A stretch of 64,000 nucleotides of DNA from Galbula dea. Taxonomy: Eukaryota; Chordata; Aves; Piciformes; Galbulidae. This document shows, piece after piece, positions 13,893-27,400 of the stretch (position 1 is the first letter of the stretch; each line of letters opens with the position of its first letter). Below the pieces are notes generated by a model. The model worked only from the letters and a program-made list of their open reading frames with translations. It made no database searches and was not told the origin of the DNA. The stretch spans positions 167,711 through 231,710 of the forward strand of contig VWZX01005643.1 in the NCBI GenBank assembly GCA_013399015.1, given 5' to 3'. A program made the translations under genes and the position numbers.

Positions 13893-16140
13893 TTCAGTCA
13901 CTGGGTTTCTGTCCAAAGACCAACCTGGCTGGATCTAGACTGTCCCTGCAGGTATCTCTACAAGCTTCTCCATGGAAAGGCTCAAGCCACTTGTTTTTCC
14001 ACAGCAGCACAGCTTAATGCAAAACAGGTGCTTGTGTTTCCTGCAGCCTGTGGTAAGAGCTTTTCAACCACACTCTATCTCTGAGATTTCTGTTAAGAAA
14101 TATATGATCCTTCTCCTTCTTCAGACAAACAGACAAGTATAGGTCATCCTTGTTAAGGACTCCACCCCTGATCAATGCCACTACTTACCTGCAGTTGGTC
14201 CCCCTCACCTTGAGTAGAGTCAGTGCTGCTTTGTGAATGTCACTCACTATGTTTTGGATTTTATGTTGGAAATTCATATGTGAAGTGTCCTTAATGTCAT
14301 AATGAAGTTATATTTTTAGTCTACTATTTGGGTTAAGTAAATTAGAGTTTTAATTCTAATTTAATTCTAAAATACCCTTCAGATAACAGCAAGCTTTGCA
14401 AAGTATAACACCCAATTTACCACAGATCAGATATAACCATGCAGAAATAATCCTTATTAAGTTTACATGTACTTCAAGCAGCTGTAAGGCCTCAGTCTGT
14501 AGGGAGGATTTGTCTCTGTGCAAAGAGGAAACTAATGCATTTGTCTCACATCAAAGCCTTCCTAATAACTGTGTCCACAGTCTACTGAAATCAAAAGGGT
14601 TACTGGGTGTGATTGTCTCTGGGTTGGGCCTCAGACTCAGAAGCCTGAGTGATCTGTTGGAAGAAAGAACATTTGGGACCTCTAAAAGCTGCTTTAGTAA
14701 AGTCTTTTCCAAAATCAAACCATTATAGGTATCACTTTCTGGTTTGCATTTGACATCATCACCTCTCATCACCATGATAACATAGTGATGGGACCCATCA
14801 TAGATTCTTATCAAAATGCAGAGAATTTTATCAGCTTGTTAATTCTGCATTCAATCTTCCTGAAGAAAGAGAACAGCAAGGCTTCCATTTGCTGAACCGA
14901 AGTGCAAATGCACAACATTTCCAGGCTTCATGGGAGCCAGAAATCTGCAACCATTTCAGAAAAAAGATGTATAATCAGTTTCATTTACTTTTTCTTCTGG
15001 AGAGAAGTTGTTTGAGGTTTTTACTTTCTTTTTCACTCTCTAAAATAATTGCTTTTAGTACTTAAGGCTTTTTGTCTTGTATCAAAAATATAAGAAAGTA
15101 CTACCTGACATTATGTGGGAAAACATCCACCAGTTTAAAAGACAAACATGCAATTAAGTGATTAATGGATTTTAAATATGATTCAACTAAAATGATGCCA
15201 GTTTTAGAGACTATAAGTTATTTTTCCCCTGAAGCCTTATGTGTTATGCAGTGTAATTCAAGAATAATACTGTTGATTTATGTAACAAAGAGAGGCCCAT
15301 TCCAAACAGAGAGGCTGACTTAAAAGATACATTTAGCTACATGTTTGTCCCTAAAATGTATATAGTCTTAAAAAAATTCATCACTGCAACCTTCAAAGTA
15401 CCTCACATTCCTGGATTTTGGAGCTCTCTCTAGCAAGCTCCTTGGGGTTCCTGCTTGCAGCATTGAAGCTCCACAGAGCTCCCTTCTCAAGGAGGTCACC
15501 TGCTCCTGCTCTGGGCCCTGCTGGGCTTAGTACAGTGTCCATCACCCTGTCACATCTGGTGAACAAAAGTGATGACACAGCTGGGATCCTGTCCTATTTA
15601 CTGCATTAGTCACTTAGTAGAAGTCTCACCTGTGACAGGAAGACTAGAGTTACTTCCTTTACTGTTTGCATTGTGTTAGACCCACTTCTCCAATGTACTT
15701 GTGAATAAAGCAGCTATGAGACACAGTGGGCTAAGGGTCCTCAAGCCTTTTAGTTTGAACTGCATGGGATAAGGAATGATCACTATGACTCTAGTTAGTC
15801 TAGATAGATAGCTCCCTTCTTACTTGCTATATTTTGTTGAACCAGGTCATAGATATTCAATTATCCCTGTGAACTTAAGAAGGTATGCCAGTCATAATTC
15901 CCTAGAAACAGTTTTTCTGAAAGAGACCTGGTACAAAGAGAAGAAAAAGTGGGTAGAAATGAGTAATGTCACAGTCTGGCTACCCACAACATGGCTCCCT
16001 GCCTGCTATTAAGAGGTACCACAGAGCATGAAGCTGTAGGAGTTGAAAGCACTGTAATTTCTTTACAAGCCTATGAAGAATAGCAGGCTCAAGGGAGATG
16101 TTATGGTTGTGTGCAGCTGCCTAATCAGGGGATTTGAAAG
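13893..16140. other. Intergenic stretch, no recognised gene
   Basis: AT-rich and unassigned. Opposed open frames of about 110 codons (14396-14728, plus) and 87 codons (14551-14814, minus) overlap and neither has recognised relatives. I see no repeats or RNA genes. Confidence 0.55.
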
Positions 16141-16348
16141 GACAGAATGACAGAATGTTAGGGGTTGAGAGGGACCTCTGGAGATCATCCAGTCCAACCC
16201 CTGTCAGAGCAGGTTCATCTAGAGCAGGTTGCACAGGATAGAGGCCAGGTGGGTTTGGAATGTCTCCAGAGAAGGAGACTCCAACACCTCTCTAGGCAGC
16301 CTGGTCCAGTGCTCCACCACTCTCAAAGTAAAGAAGTTCCTCTATATA
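16141..16348 (-). mobile_element. CR1 3' end fragment
   Basis: The reverse strand of a CR1 3' end: GGGACCTCTGGAGATCATCC near 16170 and TTTGGAATGTCTCCAGAGAA near 16254, followed by the GGCAGCCTGGTCCAGTGCTC block. It is 5'-truncated on the right, next to an AT dinucleotide run at about 16370-16381. Confidence 0.93.
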
Positions 16349-17689
16349 TTTAAAATGGTGTTTAAAAACATATATATATATACTCCCTGCAACAAAGCAA
16401 GTCTTATACATTATTGGATGACTTCAGAACAGGATAGAAAAAAGCCTATTTAGAAGAGCCATTGTGAGGCTTGTGTGGGGTATGTTCCTCATTAACTCCT
16501 TTTTTAATTTGTTCAGATGCAGTATTTATAGGAGCATGTGTGTCACTGAAGCTTTATTTCCCTAATATACATTTTCATGCTCACAGCACCAATGTCATCT
16601 GTCTTTATTGGACCTTCTGGAGAAATAGGTAGAACTTGGACCTTCTGTACCTATGTGCATGAAGTGGTTGGGCTTTCCAGCTCAAACAGCAATGACACTA
16701 TCAGAGCATTTGTTATTAAGTCTCTCTGTCTCTCATTTAAGGAAAAAGTTGTGAATATTAGGACAATAACATAAAAAGTTCATTTCCATCTCTGGCTTAA
16801 GGTGGTGTTACTGCTGATGAATTCAAACTAGAAAATTCACAGCTAATTAACTCACTAGGTAGCTGCTTGTTAACATAATTTCCTCTGTTTGTGATCTAAA
16901 TTTTTCAAGGATAAAAATAAGACACTTTCCTACACACATTTTTTTAAAGCTGAATTGGTACCAGTGGTTTTGTTGTCCTATTTCTCCTTGCCAAAAAACA
17001 AACAAAGGCCCCTACTGAAAAAGTGTTGCATCACAGTGAATGTTGCATGGTAAAATGACCTCTCCAGGCAAATTGAAGAGGGGTTGACCCAGCTCAGATG
17101 AGGAGAATTCACAGAAACTATTGTGAAAGAATCAGTTTTGTGCAAACAAAATTGAGATTCAGAAGGCCAGGAAGCCAAAACCAGGCTTTTTGGAAGGGTT
17201 TCAGAAAGGCCTCAGACTGAGAGTGGAAGTGACATATAAATGCAAGGGTCTGAGAGTGGTTGAGGCATATAAATGCAGGAGTTTAGGTCCACAGGTGAAG
17301 AATAGGAACTAACCTGGCCTCCACTCTTGGAAACAGCTTTCATTAAGCCAAACCAAATATAATCCTCTGAGATGAAAGTAACCTAAACAATCTGATGATT
17401 CATTCAACTAAACCAAAATATGTTGTGCAGAATTAAACCCCTTTCAATTTTGCTTTCTAGTTTTGCTTCCTGTCTATACTAAAAGAGGTTGCATTGAATG
17501 AAACATCAAACCATTCTAGTACAGGCATTACCATGAAGCACCTTGACATTTCCAAACCAAGGCTTTGTTTCCATATCCTTTTGTTGTTTGTTTGGTTTTT
17601 TTTATGTTGAGTCATTTTACAGATGTGTGTTGTGGGTGGGGAGAGTATGAGCAGGAAGGGAATTTTCACTGTGAGAGAACATTGGAGTG

Positions 17690-17955
17690 CATAGAAACAT
17701 AGAATTATTAAGGTTGGAGAAGATCTCTAAGATAATCAAGTGCAATTGCTGACCCAACGCCACTAAACCATGTTACCAAGTGCCATGTCCACATATGTTT
17801 TTGGACACCTCCAGAGATGGTGACTCCACCACTGCCCTGGACAGACTGGGCCAATACCTAACCCCTTTTTCAGTGAAGAAATTTCTCCTAATATTCAACC
17901 TAAACCTCCCCTGGCACAACCTGAGGCCACTTCTTCTTGTGCTATGTCTCGTCAC
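17690..17955 (-). mobile_element. CR1 3' end fragment
   Basis: Starts with the AATTATTAAGGTTGGAGAAG motif near 17702, typical of a CR1 3' end on the reverse strand. It continues through ACACCTCCAGAGATGGTGAC near 17805 and GAAGAAATTTCTCCTAATAT near 17875. This is a different CR1 subfamily from the copies at 29.7-31.6 kb. Confidence 0.92.
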
Positions 17956-20900
17956 CAACCTCCACCTCTCTCCAACCTCCTTTCAGTAATCTCAGCTTCC
18001 TTTCTGTTTCATTTTAAACCACACTTACAGAGCTGACTTCTGCCTTTTTTTTCTTTTTAATTTCCTTGCAATTTTATGTCCTAATTAAAGCACTTGTGAA
18101 TCCCCTACTGTGTTGTTGCAGCACTTGAGGAGTTGGAAAAATTATGGTAGTCTTTAACCTAGTTGACAAATAATGAAGGAACATCACTGATTTTCATTGT
18201 TAAAATAAAACCAAGAAAAACAGCTGAGGAATATGAAGCCTTGCATGTGATAGATACACTTTCTGGTCTTTAAGGTAGGATTTGCATCTGTGTCACAATT
18301 TGGCTGCTGTTCAACACCTGCATCTGACTTTCTTCCTTTGTAATTGGGTTGCTTGAGCAAACTCCAAATTTTCATGTTACTTTCATTTTTGTTTTTATTA
18401 ATTCTCTCATTTACTTTAATTACTAAATTACAATTCTCCATATTGTCCTTACAGCACTTCTTTGGTAAAATCAATTCCACATGGTTTTGGAGCTCTATCA
18501 GATCAAGGTTTATTATGGCTACAGCACTGCTCCATGTAAAGGTGAACATTGAAGCCTGGAAGTGTGATCTTTGGAACATATATAACAAAATCATCACTAA
18601 ACTGCCATCTGGGAGCTGGTATAACAAGAGTACAACACTTGGAGAGAGCATGCATTCTGAAATGGGGCATGTACCCTGTTTCATTCTTTTCAAATGTTCT
18701 TACTGTAGCAAAATCCAGTTTCCTTGGAAATCAGGTTTTACTGAAGCATCAGCATTATAATTATGATGAAGTTTGTAATACCTATAAATACCTGCATTTA
18801 GTCCCCCCCCCTCCTCAAGAAGTTATAAAAGATTCTTCTAAATTGGGATTTATCAAGTTGGTTTCAAGGATCTTAGCCAAAGGGGGTTACTTCACAGCAT
18901 TCCCAGCTGGAAAAGCAAAACTCTTGAGAGGATGTAGACATCTCAAGGAAAAATAGAAGTCAGAGTCTGTAGGTTTCTACATCTCTGAAGGTCTGGTGCT
19001 TCAGAGCACCTAATGCCACAGTGTAGTCATGCCTAAAAGCTCTGCTGAGGAGAATTAAAGCTCTGTTTTGTAAGTTACTGAGAAGAGATGCAGTAAGAAA
19101 GAGGGTTTCTGTCTGAGGGAACTTTAGACCTCATATGAGATGAGACACAATAGACAAACACACTAAATCTGCAGGGAATTTGACCAACATAAAATGATCA
19201 CATTTAGTAAAAACAGAAGTTGAAGTTGAAAGTTTAATATCTCACTTGAATACTGAGGGGAATAGCAAATCTGAGTCTAATTTTTCTGTATGACTACTGG
19301 GACTTCTAAAGCATTGGTATGTTACCTGTTTTCCTTTGCACACTCCTGAACCTCCACACTAAGTTTGTGTGACACCACTTGAACTTTTTCCCCTTCTGAT
19401 ACAAGCAGCTGCTGGTTTGGAAACAGTAACTCTGGCAAGGCTCTGCTGCAGATAGAGAGTCAGACCTTCTAAATGTCCAGAAAAATATTATCATTGTTAT
19501 GAAAGGGAGAGGAGGAAAGGAGGAGGAGGAAAGCTAACATGATAGAAGAGAAAGCTTCTCTGCACCAGAGTTTCTGACACAACAAATTCTCATCAATACC
19601 TCTTTCTGAACATCTGGTAACAGTGAGATGAGAAAGGTAATTGGTAAACACTGGGGAAATCAAGTGCTACCTCTTCATATGATCAGAAGAGAAGTTTTTC
19701 AGGTCTCTGTGGTCTTGGATATTTACATGTGGGGAAAAAAACAAGCTCTAGCTGCCTGAGAGGGTTTGAAGTTTGCTGTCACTGATATGACTGCCACTTC
19801 TGGTTCTTGTTTATGGCTGCATAAACTCAATATAGAATCTGGAGTGCTGGAGGCAATGAGACCAGCTGCAGTGCTTTAGGTTAGGCACACTCTTGCAAGC
19901 TTAAGGTCTGGATGTATAAAGCTATGGTAAGCAGATTTACATATGCTTCTGAGTGAAAGTTCTGGTTCCTCACATCTCAGTAGGGCACTGCTCCAGCACT
20001 CCTGGGACCTAGAAGGGATGGAGAAATATCTCTGCTTTCATTTCATTCCACAAAAACCTCCTTCAGACCACAAAAGTCAAGGCTGTATTCCTGCTGTTAC
20101 CTATTTGTCTGGATTGCCTTGTCCTCAAAGAAGCAGGCTCCTGAGAGAAGAGCTGGGGACACTGCCATTGAGGAGCTGGTGGGCACGGACACCCCCATCC
20201 TGCCCTTCCCTTCTCCTCTTCACATTTCACTGGCCTCACATGAAGCTTGGAAGACTGGCAAGGACCATGATGGCAAGGTGGAGGGGAACCCCAAAATTCA
20301 GTGCACTGAGTGCAAACAGCGCTGTAGCAGCCATCCTTGGCTGCCTGGGGACAGGGACAGAGTGATCAGTGTTCTGCACAGAGTATGGCACCTTCTATGG
20401 GGCAGTGGGAGGAGGAGAGGGAAGGGAAAGGGGAAGGGGAGGGGGAAGGGGAAGCAAAAGGAGAAGGGGAAGGAAAGGCTCCCATCCTACTTTTCACTTG
20501 AAGGGGTAACTAAGTGACCAAATTTGCCTTCTGTTTTTTCCCAGGGCTCAGCTGAGAAATACTTGCCCAGAAAAAAAACCACTGGTCTTAGAAACAGGGA
20601 CAGTACAACCTAAAGAGTGATTCCTGCTACCTCTTAAATTCAGGTGGAGAAACCTTCAGCTGCATAGCTTCTTCCACATCATGTATTTAAGACTAGAAAA
20701 CAAGAAGGGCTATTATTAACCATAAATTGTGTTTTGATGTTGGAAAGAAAACTAGATGTCCACACTGTCCAGTTGTGCCTGGTTCAGCAGTAACAGAAGC
20801 CATCACACCATCCTTATGCTTTATGCCAGGCAGGGCTAACAGAGTGGTTTTAAGTCACAGCCTGCACCTGTTCATGCTTCATGTCTGCTCACTTGTCTAT

Positions 20901-21872
20901 CCTATTTACTGGATTTGTAGTAGTACCACAGTGGTGCTGTTTACAAGAAAACCAGCTTGATACACAGGTGAACAAATGATGAGAGCCCAATTTTCCCTCA
21001 TTTACTGCTGTGATGTTGCTTCACCACTTTGCACCACCCCAACACACAAGCCTGGCTGAATGATACAAGCTCTGCTATAAACAAGATCTTAGTTCTCTTC
21101 TGAACTAATACCTTCTGACAGTTTCAAATTGAAGGGCTTTACTGAAGTAACTACAGGGATAAATTTAATTGTTTGGCTGTAGGGGGTTGTCAGCAGTCTT
21201 CCCACATCTTTTTTAATGGTTTATTTTTTTTGTCTTCCCTCTTGTCACCTGGCTGCAGGATGAAGAACATCAGAATAAAAAAAGCCATTGTGCTGTGCTG
21301 CTCCTCCTGTTGAGGTAGACTGCTTGTCATGGCCAGAGTTCAGGGAGGGTGGCAGGAATTCTGGGGAGGTAACTGGGACTGTGGACAGTGATTTCAGCAG
21401 GAAATGTCACACACTCAGATAAACAAGGGGTATGCAGACTAGCTTGTAAAAAAAGTCAATAGACTCTGTAGGATAAATATGATTCTGTGCCTTGACTGCT
21501 TATACTTCTATCTGAAACTTCCTTTTCTAGCCCCCTTTCTCTGGGGAAAACAAAACCATCCACCTCCAGCTTAATGATCATTCTATATTTGGACCTGGAA
21601 GTCCCAAACTGTGGTAGGTTTGGTATAAGCTATAATCTCAGATCCTACAGATGCAGACCAAAGTGGAGATTGTCTGTAACACACAGGAAGCAAGGCAGTA
21701 GCTGATGACAGTGACAACAGTGACAGGGCAGGAGTCCAACAAGTTTAGGAATCTCTGCAGAAGACAAAGCAAACAGTACCAGGCTCAAAGAAAAGGATGA
21801 TTTGGCACCTTCAGTTCATGATTTTTCCTGTTAATTCCCTAAGGCTGTCACATAGGTCTGATTGTCCCTATG
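17956..21872. other. Intergenic stretch, no recognised gene
   Basis: Mostly AT-rich. Positions 18184-18956 are unusually free of stop codons on both strands. Positions 20080-20480 are GC-richer and end in a purine-only tract. Nothing matches a family I know. Confidence 0.55.
20400..20485 (+). repeat. Purine-only GGGAAG-type tract
   Basis: About 85 bp of almost uninterrupted A/G sequence built from GGGAAG, GGGGAAGG and GAGG variants. Such polypurine tracts can form triplex (H-DNA) or G-quadruplex structures. No function is shown by the sequence. Confidence 0.85.
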
Positions 21873-22102
21873 CAGGGAAGGTTCAGATTAGACCTTAGGA
21901 AGAATTTCTTCCCTGAGAGGGTTATCAGACATTGGCACAGGCTGCCCAGGGAGGTGGTGGAATCACCATCCCTGGAAGAGGTCAAAAAACATGCAGATAA
22001 GGTGCTTGGGTACATGGTTTAGCAGTAAGCACAGTAGTGCTGGGTGGATGGTTGGGCTTGACCTCAGAGGTCTTTTCCAGTCATAAAGATTCTATTATTT
22101 TA
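21873..22102 (+). mobile_element. CR1 3' end fragment
   Basis: Contains GGCACAGGCTGCCCAGGGAG near 21935 and GACCTCAGAGGTCTTTTCCA near 22060, with a degenerate ATTCTATTATTTTATG tail. It is 5'-truncated. Confidence 0.92.
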
Positions 22103-23158
22103 TGTATGGATACTCTACAGTCTCCATGGCCCAACCAGGAGGTAGGGGAGCCTTATTTGCCACATTTTACTGATGTCTAAGGTCATTTGGGAAGACTGTG
22201 TTAGAGAAAAACAAGGAACCTAGGTTCTTTGCAGACCCTTCCTCTACCTCAGTCATCAGCCTCTCATTCCTTGGTGATTTGTCAGCATTTTATATTTTAA
22301 TTTCTCAAGTACTCCCACTCTAATGTTTCATCTTAATGTTGTTTTTTTTTAATGTTGTCCTACTTTTCTGTCTTTTAGCTTGTCTAATTTCAGGGAGAAA
22401 GGAAGACAACTAATACCAAAGAAACCTATAAATCACTTTATTTAATTTGTAACAGCACTGAAAAATGTGTTTGGGATTTATGTCACTGCCAATGAAATAC
22501 ACCATTTGCAGGCTGCCTCTTATCATTTATTGAGCAAGTTGAAAATGTTCTTTAAAACAAGCTTTGTCAGCTTGTCATCTACTGGAGCAGAAGAAATAGT
22601 TTGCTGACAGATCACAGAAATTGGATTTTGATGGTGTCCCATTCATTTCAAAGGGCTTTCTTTTTTTCTCTGACAGGGCTGGCACAAAATGCCACTTCAG
22701 AAGCACTGGATGTGCTCCAGAGGACTGTCTCTATTTTTGATTCATACAATTATCCATCCTGCATTTTCCTCAAGTTAGCTGAACACCATATGTTCCAACA
22801 TGTGAAAAAATAGCCATACACACACACAAATCTAATATTTAGGGCTGATGTGTTGCACATCAGGAGCACTCATGTCATTTAACCTGCTTTGGGCCATCTC
22901 TCACTTGAGATGTTGAACAACCCCACTAGGGAAACCTGGTGCCTGGAGTGCATGTGCCAAGTCCCAGAACAAGGCTCATCCCAGACCCAGATCTCCATGC
23001 AGCAGTGACAAGGTTCTCCTGGCTCTCACTGAGGTTTGACAGAGGACCCAAAGGAACATGTCTGAGCAACCTGTCTGTTTCAAGTCTTTCTTACATGAGC
23101 CAAAACACTGGGAAGATGCCTAGAGCAGAGGCTATCCTAAGGGCTGTCACCTGTATTT
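22103..23158. other. Intergenic stretch, no recognised gene
   Basis: AT-rich and unassigned, with a short CA repeat at about 22818-22827. Nothing else was recognised. Confidence 0.55.
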
Positions 23159-23800
23159 TGTCAAGGCTGGGCCAGCCACCAGCCCAATGACAGATGCTCT
23201 CTGTTACGCTCTCCCCCACCATGGGAAGGGAAAGGGGATAGGAGAGAGAGACAGAGAGACTTGTGGACTGGAAAAGAAAACTAAAACTACTTTAATAATA
23301 ATGATAAATGAAATATATACAAATAAATACTAATATGTACAAAACCCAATACCAAACCCAAATGCCCCTTGATGGCAGCTACGTCACTGCTGACACTGTG
23401 GCAGAAGGCCTCAGCAGCAGATGGGAGCCAGGCTCAGGGGCTGGATCCTGGTACTGGGTGCAGGAACTTAGGGATCAGGATCAAGGGCAGAACAGGCATT
23501 GTTCTCCTCAGATGTTGACCACTGTGAAGCACAGGAGAAGAAGAGAGAGAAAGGGAGAACTGACCCCCAGTTTCTATATCAAATATGACGTGTATGGGAT
23601 GGAATACTTAGTTGGTCAGTTTAGGGTCACCTGTCCTGTCTGCTCCTCCCTGAAGGTGCCACCTTTACCCTGCACCCCCCAACATGAGACACAAGACTTA
23701 GAGGTGCCCTTGCTTTGCATAACAACCCTGGTAGTAAATCTAAACTTTGGGTCTTATCACTGCTAGAAGCAGGCAATGTCTGCAAAAACATGCTGTTCAT
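23159..23800 (-). mobile_element. Probable solo LTR of an avian ERVL-like endogenous retrovirus
   Basis: The layout recalls common avian ERVL-type LTRs read on the minus strand. A U3 block (CTGACCAACTAAGTATTCCA near 23614) is followed by a TATAGAAA box (about 23573-23580), then a G-rich start region, an AATAAA-poor T-rich stretch, and a terminal GGGGGAGAG block. The left edge begins TGTCAAGG at 23159, consistent with a reversed CA end. The right edge is uncertain and I found no clear target-site duplication. No gag, pol or env frame is present, so it is non-coding and inactive. A 152-codon frame across it is chance. Confidence 0.6.
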
Positions 23801-24360
23801 TTCTGAAAGTGCAGCTTCTCAGAGGAGCTCTAACTGAAAAGTAAAATCACTGAACAGAATTAGTTCTGTTCTAACCCAAATCAGGACAGATACAACACCA
23901 GAAAAGCCTCCTGTGCATGACAGCTTGAACACAATCCATACAGTTTCCAACGTAAATAAGGCCCAGACGAAGAATGTGTATACAAAAATCTGTTTCACAG
24001 CTTGCAGTACTGCAGGTTCTGCTTGCACACTGGCTGGAAATGTTAGCAAGCCAACATCTTCTTGAATGTTGATTTCATGCATCAAGAGAAACAGAGAATA
24101 TAATTATAGCACCCTGTTATTTTCCTTTTGGCTAGAGTGCTCATTTTGAAGAGGAGAAAGCAGTAGCCCAAACTGTCTCTTGAGGGAGGCAAGAGCACCA
24201 TCAACAAGCACAATAAAAATCTTCCTAAGCTGGGAGGTTGGACCATTGTCACAGCTGATGTGATAGCCCCTCTCTCACAAAGCTATGGAAAACAAAATTA
24301 CACATTGACATTCCTTTGGAGGTGGCAAATGTCCTAATCATGCTCACAGTGTGACTTTTG

Positions 24361-24434
24361 GGGTTGTCTGTGCATAGACAAGAGTTGGACTCAATGATCC
24401 TTGTGGATCACTTCCAACTCAGGACAGTCTATGA
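24361..24434 (+). mobile_element. Short CR1 3' UTR remnant
   Basis: GTTGGACTCAATGATCCTTG (near 24385) followed by ACTTCCAACTCAGGACAGTC and TATGATC is the last ~70 bp of a CR1 3' end. The rest of the element is absent. Confidence 0.85.
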
Positions 24435-27400
24435 TCAAAATCCTGTGGCCTTGATTCTTCTGTCTTTTCCTTCAGAAGGTGTTGAATCAAAAAAAAAAAA
24501 AAGAAGAGAGTAGAAAAACCCCTAGGAAATCTCAAAAGGAATTTGAAATAGCTGCCAGAGTGCAGAGGTGACAAAGTTATCATCAGTCAAGCCTTGCAAG
24601 AGGCTGAAGGGTAAGAAAGCAGTTACTGCTGCTGCTGGGTTTGTGCATTTGGGTTTTTTTTCTGTGGATGGAAAGAAAAATAAATCTCCTCCTTGGAGTA
24701 ACTTCACCTCTGTTGCAGGTGTCACCATGAGTGTCAAGTTGAAGCCATGAGCTGGAATAATTGGAGCTCCTCTTTCAAGGGGACAGGTAAACAGCATCTC
24801 TGGCTTTTGTCAGCTCAACCTAGAAATAGTTCTGCTCAGAGTGCACAAGGCTGGGAATGATGAATTTGACACTGACTGTGACCTTTCTTCAAGGCTCTTC
24901 ATTCTTTTTCTGTGAAAAATAAGGAGCTTTGTAGAAAATACAGAACACAGCCACATTTTTTCTACTGGGGTGGAAAAGGAGTTTTCATAAGTGTTGCTTC
25001 CAGGTCTGACATTTGTCATCTTTGTTTTGATCTTAACACAGAAGTTGTTTGGGGAAAATCAGAAGTTAGATTGTGTCTAGTGTTCAGAGCTATTGGGCCC
25101 CTCAGCAGATTCTCATCTCACCTCCCTCTTTTGGCCTATTTTTGCAAAGCCTGAACCTTGCAGAACCCAAAACCAGCTGTAAAACTGAGTCTAAATATTA
25201 AAAGGTGCATTTGAGTTGAGAAAAAGGGTGGAGTTAAAATGAAAAGACTGTGGTGGTGGTTCTCTTGTGTCTGTAGCATGGGAGCTTTACTCATCCTAAT
25301 GCTATTGTGAAGAGTGGAGACTGGCACACAGCTTCTTCAACATAATACATTTATTGGAGGCTACCTCTTCAACCAGATAGAGCACATACAGTGCTACTGA
25401 TGTGTTAAATTTGATACCCACAGGACTCCACACCATAATGCCAACTTCTGAGTGCTGTCCAGGCTTCACTCAAGATGTTCCTCTGATTCTAGAGGTGGAA
25501 GGTTCACAAAGCCTTTATTTGTGTCTGTTGATTTGCACACTGCCAAATTTCAGCTTGACCTGCAGCATGTGATCTCTCTGTATCCTCCTCCCTGCACCTA
25601 CAGCAAGAGACAAGCAGGGATGGGCCAACAGCCAGGAGGTAGTAGAAGAGACGAAATCCTCCTCATCCTGTCCTCAGGAGGGCCAGAACACTCCCAAAGG
25701 TCTTAATCTGAAATCACAAGTAGGAAAGAGCCTCTGAGGGCCCTGTTTTCAGCTGCTCTAAATGTTAACATCTCCAAAAAAGACATTTCTTTGGAATGAT
25801 GTGATTCCCCAGCCAGGCTCTCATGAAGAACTTGGGCACAAAGCTACCAAGGAAGAGGAGGTGACACAGCTGCTGTGTGACCTGCACTTCCAAAGTGTGA
25901 GACCTAGGGACACACTGGCAGTATGGGCTTGGTCTTTTGCAATTCAACCAACAACAGCAGCCTGTCATGGTTCACTTAGATGAGAACTGCACCCCAAATC
26001 TTTCTTCCCACCTCACAGAGCTTCCCTCATCACTGATCTACTTCTCAAGCTTGTAAGTAGCCTAAACCTACCCAATCAACACTCAAGAATTCAGCCACAC
26101 TGACAAGCTTCCACTAGCATGTTCTCAAGCTGCATCAGCTACCTGCAGCATGGAGGCTGGGAGATGCTCATGATGCCAAATTTCCCCTGGGCCCAGCCTC
26201 TCCCACACCAGCTTCCAGTCCCAGAGAGGAAAAGTCAGGTTTTATTTTTCACAGGGCAGTTCTGCAGTTAGGGAGGAGGGGAACCAGTGGGGGCAAGAAG
26301 GAGTAGAATAGGTGGGAAGGGAGAAGTGGAGGCCAGTATTGCTGCTGAACTCTTTTTATCAGGTATTTTGCCATGGCTTTTGCTCCTGGAGCTACAATAA
26401 TTCTGCAGTAGTAGAGGGGAATACATTCTCTGTCATTCCCCTTTTTATCCACAGTCAGAGAGCACTGCTATTGATTAAAAGAGGCTATTCACCAGCTGAA
26501 GGCAGATGACAATCTGCCTCTACTGCTGTGCATGGAATCAATTTGCACTTCTTCAATCATTTCATCTACTCCTTTAAAGAAAGCATGTGAAAAAAAAAAA
26601 AAGAGGACATTTACTCCTGCAAGGGCCCTTAAAAGTTGGTTCAGCTGGGGTCTGATAATACAAAAACCAACAGCAAAGATACTGATGTGATAAGCTACAG
26701 CCAGGTCTCCTTTCTGCTAAATTATGTCTTGGCCAAAACAGCAGCAAGGAAGGAAGGAGCCTGCAAGAATTTTCCTAAAGAATTCAACCTTACAACCTTT
26801 CTGAGAACATCAACAGTTTCCTCTTCCATCTGTTTATCTTGTCCTTCTCTCTTAATGCCCTTCTTCACTTGCCAAACACCTCCACAAAGTCCTTCACGGA
26901 CATCACACATACATCCTGCTTTTGCAGCACTCACAGAAAAATTGATATACTAATAAGAAAACCCAACAAGTCATTATGAATTTTTTCTCAACCATACAAT
27001 TTTTCCTCTTTCTGCACCCCATTTCTAAGTTGCAAGTTCTTTAATGCAAGGACTGGCTCATTCAGGACCTTGTTTTGTGCTCTTTACTTTGGCAATATTT
27101 AATATATAATGGCATGCCTGAATTAATAGCTGCAGTGGGCAGCAACACTGAATTTCTCAACTGCAGTGCAATCAGACAGATAATGCTATGCTGTCATTTC
27201 ACATTGACTATGCCAACTGTGTTTTATACAACTTTCAGTAGAACTTTCCTAGTTTTAAATGTTCTTGCTTTCAAGAGCAGCACTGGGAAAACATGCTTAA
27301 TCAGAAGGAAGTCCTAATAGATATATTCTTCACCTAAGTGTGGAACATGCCCCTGCAAATCTTGTCTCTCAGTACAAGTGTTTCACAGAAGGCCTGTCAG

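Noticed and set aside
23308..23766. 152-codon plus-strand open frame
   Set aside because: It lies antisense across the probable LTR, and its product has no recognised domain.
25967..25985. LTR start (TGTCATGGTT resembles the first bases of some avian LTRs)
   Set aside because: Only about 10 bases match and no U3, TATA or terminal block follows.
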